From NCBI GenBank assembly GCA_026389845.1, contig JAPLHB010000188.1, forward strand, positions 1-64,000: a stretch of DNA of 64,000 nt, written 5' to 3'. Origin of the DNA: Chloroflexota bacterium. GTDB lineage: Bacteria > Chloroflexota > Anaerolineae > CG2-30-64-16. The notes beneath the pieces were generated by a model that saw only the letters and a program-made list of their open reading frames with translations, ran no database searches and had not been told where the DNA came from. The translations under genes and the position numbers were made by a program. Positions within the stretch are counted from its first letter, which is position 1; each line of letters opens with the position of its first letter. Shown piece after piece: positions 60,601-64,000 of the stretch.

Positions 60601-60767
60601 ACGATTTATGGCATAATCAAGAGCAAAGTGACCGTGTGGTGCGGGGCGGGTCGTGGTACCACAGTCAGTGGCTCGCCCGCCCGTCTGTGCGCCTCTGGGA
60701 CTCTCCCGACTATTCGCTCGGTTATATCGGGTTCCGCCTGGTCTCCCCCATTAGTTCTGGTTTCTGA
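57657..60767 (+). CDS. TIR - NACHT NTPase - FGE-sulfatase (SUMF1) STAND protein
   Basis: YDVFISYSHADQVWVGEWLVPRL...VRSQWTQYEALL (TIR); LVILGDPGAGKTISLKFIALML and GACILLLDGLDEVGD (NACHT Walker A/B); FGLWDVAGNVWEWNDLWH...VVRGGSWYHSQWLARPSVR...YIGFRLV (FGE). Confidence 0.9.
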   Translation: MAQPQPEPTPTYDVFISYSHADQVWVGEWLVPRLKAAGLAVCTDQESFDIGVPSLVNMENAVAASRHTLLVLTEAWVRSQWTQYEALLVQTDDPSGLFQRTLPVLRRPCAPPRRIGMLTYADLTGQGDTEAEFAKLLDAIRGVRRLPDAGATATTLGLSYDLRGAAQAAEAAEVERDYRDQLVSDLTWHDFRGMYQFEQHIRLPLAEIYQELGLLKIGGAEEHRKTRERMLVLDEAERMAEVERRVQERVSGALARSQRLVILGDPGAGKTISLKFIALMLASRRGAERLALAAPYLPVMVRLAHFAQALAQEPALSLDNYLLQVIPKSYTTGLADFVRLALGRGACILLLDGLDEVGDNRTTGQSLRKAVVKRVQQFADRWCTDDRPNRLVVTSRIEGYWSDALANCDHVEISPLSPPDEVEQFLLRWYDAHERHRVPAPLPEVARARAAARVANLLPQLMDTPSVKRLATNPLLLTILVLISDKVPKLPQKRAKLYAICTKTLIESWRQEQTEQQSKLLSDLGEGGEEIVTRVIADLAFWLHEHYPGGAASLGECRDRLLAYLTDDEGYERPRAQVIADGLLSFASCEAGLLCERGLGQYGFFHLTFEEYLAGYHLTRTEPAQRHDILTAHWRDGRWREVILLAAGQLGVVDNRQYDAGGFLNDLRSMEPTGPDDAGRPAVLAGRALADIGASGVNPTTRRDVLRELRQTMQDRDLETDRLNEPPRIPVLTRYAAGEAWDELGGLPEDLDAWVYCAAGGVRGNVPGTCEVPGTWQALLAAKYPITNAQFERFIQADGYDKPGYWGGKDSPGWRWRMKPPDYRGAGPVTQPEYWQRPRFGKDRRGYPVVGISWHEAAAYAAWLTERLRIGDFGLRIVSPNGVNPQSVIRNPKCVVRLPTDAEWLWLAGGEKEGERERYPWDVPGSGRVTDFESEEGKKTILARANTAESGIGGTSPVAMYPLGESKPFGLWDVAGNVWEWNDLWHNQEQSDRVVRGGSWYHSQWLARPSVRLWDSPDYSLGYIGFRLVSPISSGF
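59950..59982. repeat. 33-bp palindrome, copy 2, in frame inside the TIR-NACHT-FGE ORF
   Basis: Same 33 nt as 57604-57636; encodes VPGTCEVPGTW. Confidence 0.95.
60256..60339. repeat. 84-bp inverted heptamer cassette (5 + 2 + 5 heptamers) in frame within the FGE domain
   Basis: gattgcg gattggc gatttcg gattgcg gattgtc - 14 nt - caatccg caatccg taatccg aaatccg aaatgcg. Confidence 0.92.
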
Positions 60768-60808
60768 TTTCTGAATTGCTGGATTCTGTCGCTCAGATAT
60801 GAGGCGCG

Positions 60809-61747
60809 ATGCATCGCTTTTTCGTTTCCCCCCCATCCCTCGACCACCAGCCTGTCACCCTCACCGGCGACCAGGCACACCAGGTGCGTCGCGTGCTCCG
60901 CATGCGGCTGGGCGACCGCGCGACCCTGCTCGACGGCCGTGGCGGGGCCTACGAGGGCATCTTGATCGCGGTGGGCGACGCGGACGTCAAGTTCCAGGTC
61001 GTGCGCCGGTGGGAGGCCGAGCGCGAGCCGCGGACGCACGTCACCCTCTACCAGGCCGTGCTCAAGGGCGAGCGGTTCGGCTGGGCGCTGCAAAAGGGCA
61101 CCGAGGTCGGCGTCAGCGCGTTCGTGCCGATGATCTGCGAGCGCAACGTGGTGGATGACCTGGACGCAGTCGAGAGCAAGCGCGAGTGGTGGGAGCGTAT
61201 CATCCAGGAAGCGGCCGAGCAGTGCGGACGCGGCCGGCTGCCGGAGCTGGGGGCTGCGCAGTTGTTTGGGCAGGCGGTGGCAAGCGCCCCCCCGGCCCCC
61301 CGAAATCGGGGGGAGACGGGTACCACCCCAGATTGGGGGGCTGGGGGGGAGACGGGTACCCCCCCAGATTGGGGGGCTGGGGGGGAGTCGGATTCCCCCC
61401 CAGATTGGGGGGCTGGGGGGGAGACGGGTACCCCCCCAGATTGGGGGGCTGGGGGGAAGTCGGATTCCCCCCAGGATTGGGGGGGCAGGGGGGCCGTTCG
61501 TCTCATCCCCTGGGAAGGTGAGCACGTGACCACCCTGCGCGACGCGCTGGTGGGGTGTAACTTCGCCGCGGGCGCGCGCATCCAAGTGTATGTCGGGCCG
61601 GAGGGGGGCTTCACCGAGGCCGAGATAGCCCAGGCCCGGCGCTACGGCGTGCAATCCGTCACCCTCGGCCCGCGCATCCTGCGGGCGGAGACCGCGGGGG
61701 TCATCGCTGCGGCGCTGATCTTGTACGAAGCGGGGGAGATGAACTAG
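60809..61747 (+). CDS. rsmE: 16S rRNA (uracil(1498)-N(3))-methyltransferase RsmE with inserted tandem repeat
   Basis: HRFFVSPPSLDHQPVTLTGDQAHQVRRVLRMRLGD, LYQAVLKGERFGWALQKGTEVGVSAFVPM, VYVGPEGGFTEAEIAQARRYGVQSVTLGPRILRAETA. Confidence 0.93.
   Translation: MHRFFVSPPSLDHQPVTLTGDQAHQVRRVLRMRLGDRATLLDGRGGAYEGILIAVGDADVKFQVVRRWEAEREPRTHVTLYQAVLKGERFGWALQKGTEVGVSAFVPMICERNVVDDLDAVESKREWWERIIQEAAEQCGRGRLPELGAAQLFGQAVASAPPAPRNRGETGTTPDWGAGGETGTPPDWGAGGESDSPPDWGAGGETGTPPDWGAGGKSDSPQDWGGRGAVRLIPWEGEHVTTLRDALVGCNFAAGARIQVYVGPEGGFTEAEIAQARRYGVQSVTLGPRILRAETAGVIAAALILYEAGEMN
61310..61489. repeat. Five 36-bp tandem units inside rsmE
   Basis: Encodes GETGTTPDWGAG / GETGTPPDWGAG / GESDSPPDWGAG / GETGTPPDWGAG / GKSDSPQDWGGR. 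Confidence 0.95.
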
Positions 61748-61778
61748 CGCAATACCGCGAAACTCACTTTGTCACCCT

Positions 61779-61940
61779 GAGCGGCGCGCAAGCGGTTCCG
61801 TGAAGTGCGTTGCGGCGAGAATCCAGTGAAGAGCCTGCCCTGAGCGCAGTCGAAGGAGTCTCGTTGCGACACCGGATTCTTCGCTGGGTTCTCGCCGTCG
61901 CGAGAGGTCAGGGGCAAACCCGCTCAGAATGACAGATGCT
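61779..61940. repeat. REP/MITE-like palindromic element with nested unit
   Basis: GTCACCCTGAGCGGCGCGC...GAGAATCCAGTGAAGAG[CCTGCCCTGAGCGCAGTCGAAGGAG]TCTCGTTGCG...CCCGCTCAGAATGACAG. Confidence 0.85.
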
Positions 61941-61987
61941 CTAAAGCAAATTTTGCCCCATTGCGAATTAGCACAGGAGTGATTGGA

Positions 61988-62992
61988 ATGTTGGACAGCC
62001 TTAACCTCAACCTTAGCCTTGGCGGCGGAGCAGAACCGGCACTGGAGCAGGCTGCGGCGGAACCCCGACCGGCGATCGAGAACGTTATCATCATCGGCAG
62101 CGGCCCGGCGGGGTGGTCGGCGGCGCTCTACACCGGCCGCGCCAACCTGCGACCGCTGCTCATCACCGGCAACGAGCTGGGCGGCCAGATCGCACTGACC
62201 ACCGAGGTCGAGAACTTCCCCGGCATCGGGACGATTCAAGGCCCGGAGCTGGTGGAGAACATGCAGAAGCAGGCCGAGCGGTTCGGCGCCGAGGTGTTGA
62301 TTGACTACGTGACCGAGCTGGACGTGAACGGGCCGCCCTTCACGGTGACGACGGCCGGCGGGCATCTCTTCCGCACGAACTCGGTGATCGTCGCTACCGG
62401 CGCATCGCCGCGGCGGCTGGCCGTGCCGGACGAGGAGCGGCTGACCGGGCGCGGGGTCAGCTATTGCGCCACCTGTGACGGCTTTTTCTTCCGCGGCAAG
62501 GAAGTCGTGGTGATCGGCGGCGGCGACAGCGCGCTGCAAGAAGCGCTCTTCCTGACTAAGTTCGCCAGCCGGGTGCGGATCATCCATCGCCGCGACTCGC
62601 TGCGGGCCGGCGCCACCCTGGCGCGTCGCGCCAAAGAGAACCCGAAGATCGAGTTCATCTGGAACAGCGTGGTGACGGCGATCAGCGGTGAGAACAAGGT
62701 CGAGAAGCTCGCGGTCAAAAACGTCGTCACCGGCGAGGAAACGACCCTGCCCGTGGATGGCGTTTTCGTCTACGTCGGCCACCTGCCCAACAACCAGCTC
62801 TTCATGGATAAACTGGCGATGGACGACCAGGGCTATCTGATCACCGACCGGCTGATGCGTACCAGTGTGCCGGGCATCTTTGCCGCGGGCGAGATCCAGG
62901 ATCATCGCTTCAAGCAGGCCGCCACCTCCGCAGGCCAGGGCGTGGCCGCGGCCATGGAGTGCGAGAAGTATCTGGCGGAAACCGAGGCATGA
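61988..62992 (+). CDS. trxB: Thioredoxin reductase
   Basis: [58 protein letters not shown]. Confidence 0.95.
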   Translation: MLDSLNLNLSLGGGAEPALEQAAAEPRPAIENVIIIGSGPAGWSAALYTGRANLRPLLITGNELGGQIALTTEVENFPGIGTIQGPELVENMQKQAERFGAEVLIDYVTELDVNGPPFTVTTAGGHLFRTNSVIVATGASPRRLAVPDEERLTGRGVSYCATCDGFFFRGKEVVVIGGGDSALQEALFLTKFASRVRIIHRRDSLRAGATLARRAKENPKIEFIWNSVVTAISGENKVEKLAVKNVVTGEETTLPVDGVFVYVGHLPNNQLFMDKLAMDDQGYLITDRLMRTSVPGIFAAGEIQDHRFKQAATSAGQGVAAAMECEKYLAETEA

Positions 62993-63807
62993 AGGACGAA
63001 GGCGGAAGGATGAATCTATCGGTTGCCGATCTGGAAGCCTACATGCGTAAGGCGGCGGCTTTGACCCACGACGTGGTCGAGCGGCCGCCTTTTGTGCTTT
63101 TCTTCAACCCGCACGATGCGCTGCGCTTTTACAATTACGCAAAGCTCCTCGAACCGGTCGGCGACGCCCCTTCGACACACTCAGGGGAAGTTCTGTCGGA
63201 CGCGTTGGCAGAGGTGCGCGCCGCGTTCGTGGCGCGTGATCGGCTGCCCCGCTTCGAGTTCATCGCCGAGTTTGCGCCCGACTTTGGCGCAGCGTTGGCC
63301 GCGGCCGGTTTTACGCTCGAAGACCGCACCGTGCTGCTGACCTGCACCCGCGAGACCTTCCGCCCGGCGCCCCTCATCCCCGGCCTGGAGATCATCACCC
63401 TGACCCCCGATTCGCCGGCCGAAGACCTGCTGGCGCATACGGAGGTACAGCAGCGGGGGTTTGGCGACACGAGCGGCGAGCAGCCCACGCTGGCCGACGC
63501 GGAGCATTTCCGCCCCAAGCTCGAACGGTACGCGGCGTTCCTGGCCCGGCTGGACGGCGTGCCGGTCGCTGCGGGGGACTTCACGGCGCCGCTGGATGGC
63601 TTCACGGAACTGGTGGGGATCGCGACGTTGGAGGCGTATCGCCGGCGGGGCATCGCCTCGGCCCTGACCGCCCAGGCCGCACAGACCGCGTTCGAGCGCG
63701 GCGTCGAGGTGGCCTTCTTGACCGCGGCCGACGAGCGCGCGGGCCGGGTCTATGAACGCGTGGGTTTCCGGCCCTATGCAACCGCGCTGGCGTACTGCGC
63801 GGAGTAA
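62989..63807 (+). CDS. GNAT family N-acetyltransferase (start uncertain)
   Basis: [57 protein letters not shown]. Confidence 0.8.
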   Translation: MKDEGGRMNLSVADLEAYMRKAAALTHDVVERPPFVLFFNPHDALRFYNYAKLLEPVGDAPSTHSGEVLSDALAEVRAAFVARDRLPRFEFIAEFAPDFGAALAAAGFTLEDRTVLLTCTRETFRPAPLIPGLEIITLTPDSPAEDLLAHTEVQQRGFGDTSGEQPTLADAEHFRPKLERYAAFLARLDGVPVAAGDFTAPLDGFTELVGIATLEAYRRRGIASALTAQAAQTAFERGVEVAFLTAADERAGRVYERVGFRPYATALAYCAE

Positions 63808-63818
63808 GCGATGTCGCG

Positions 63819-63880
63819 TACGTGCCAGGCACGTTTCGGAAGTGCCTGGCACGTTTCGGAAGTGCCTGGCACGTTTCGCG
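63819..63880. repeat. Tandem/degenerate form of the GTGCCAGGCAC palindrome (three arms)
   Basis: acgtgccaggcacgtttcggaagtgcctggcacgtttcggaagtgcctggcacgtttcgcg. Confidence 0.9.
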
Positions 63881-64000
63881 TCACCAAAACATCGGTTTCA
63901 TCTCTTGTCGCGCGACGAGCGCCTGCATCTCCTCGTCAGAGGGTCGCTGCTCGAACCGGCTGGCCGCGTCCAACACCTGCGGCAGCACGTGGATGTCGCC
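63881..64000 (-). CDS. C-terminal end of an oxidoreductase-like protein (possibly aldo/keto reductase), truncated by window
   Basis: Minus-strand frame GDIHVLPQVLDAASRFEQRPSDEEMQALVARQEMKPMFW*. Confidence 0.4.
   Translation of the reverse strand, partial: GDIHVLPQVLDAASRFEQRPSDEEMQALVARQEMKPMFW

Overview
High-GC bacterial chromosome window, Chloroflexota-like by gene content and repeat style (inference, no phylogeny run). Housekeeping genes include dnaE, polA-argS, a PPi-type phosphofructokinase, ABC-F, coaE, dnaJ, prmA, rsmE, trxB and a superoxide dismutase. There are two oligopeptide ABC transporter loci, a third solute-binding protein, and several small toxin-antitoxin-like modules (HEPN, two hicBA, DUF433/DUF5615, HNH pair). 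A TIR-NACHT-FGE STAND protein lies near the right end. Main observations: (1) Two adjacent minus-strand lipoproteins, each with two DsbA/thioredoxin-like domains, are split in the ORF track by an in-frame TGA at the same codon, the first position of a CxxC motif (FSDFQ-U-PGCG and ISDFQ-U-PYCG). Each TGA is followed by a hairpin at a bacterial SECIS-like distance, so they look like tandem double-DsbA selenoproteins. (2) The solute-binding protein at 20552-22519 reads as a circular permutation of the canonical SBP_bac_5 fold. (3) The window is rich in short repeats: several families of heptanucleotide tandem arrays, some as inverted heptamer hairpins, plus nested palindromic REP-like elements. 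Many of these sit in frame inside conserved genes (rsmE, prmA, polA, dnaE, SBP, TIR-NACHT-FGE, GNAT, TPR protein). Everything here is from reading the sequence and supplied ORFs; no database searches were run.
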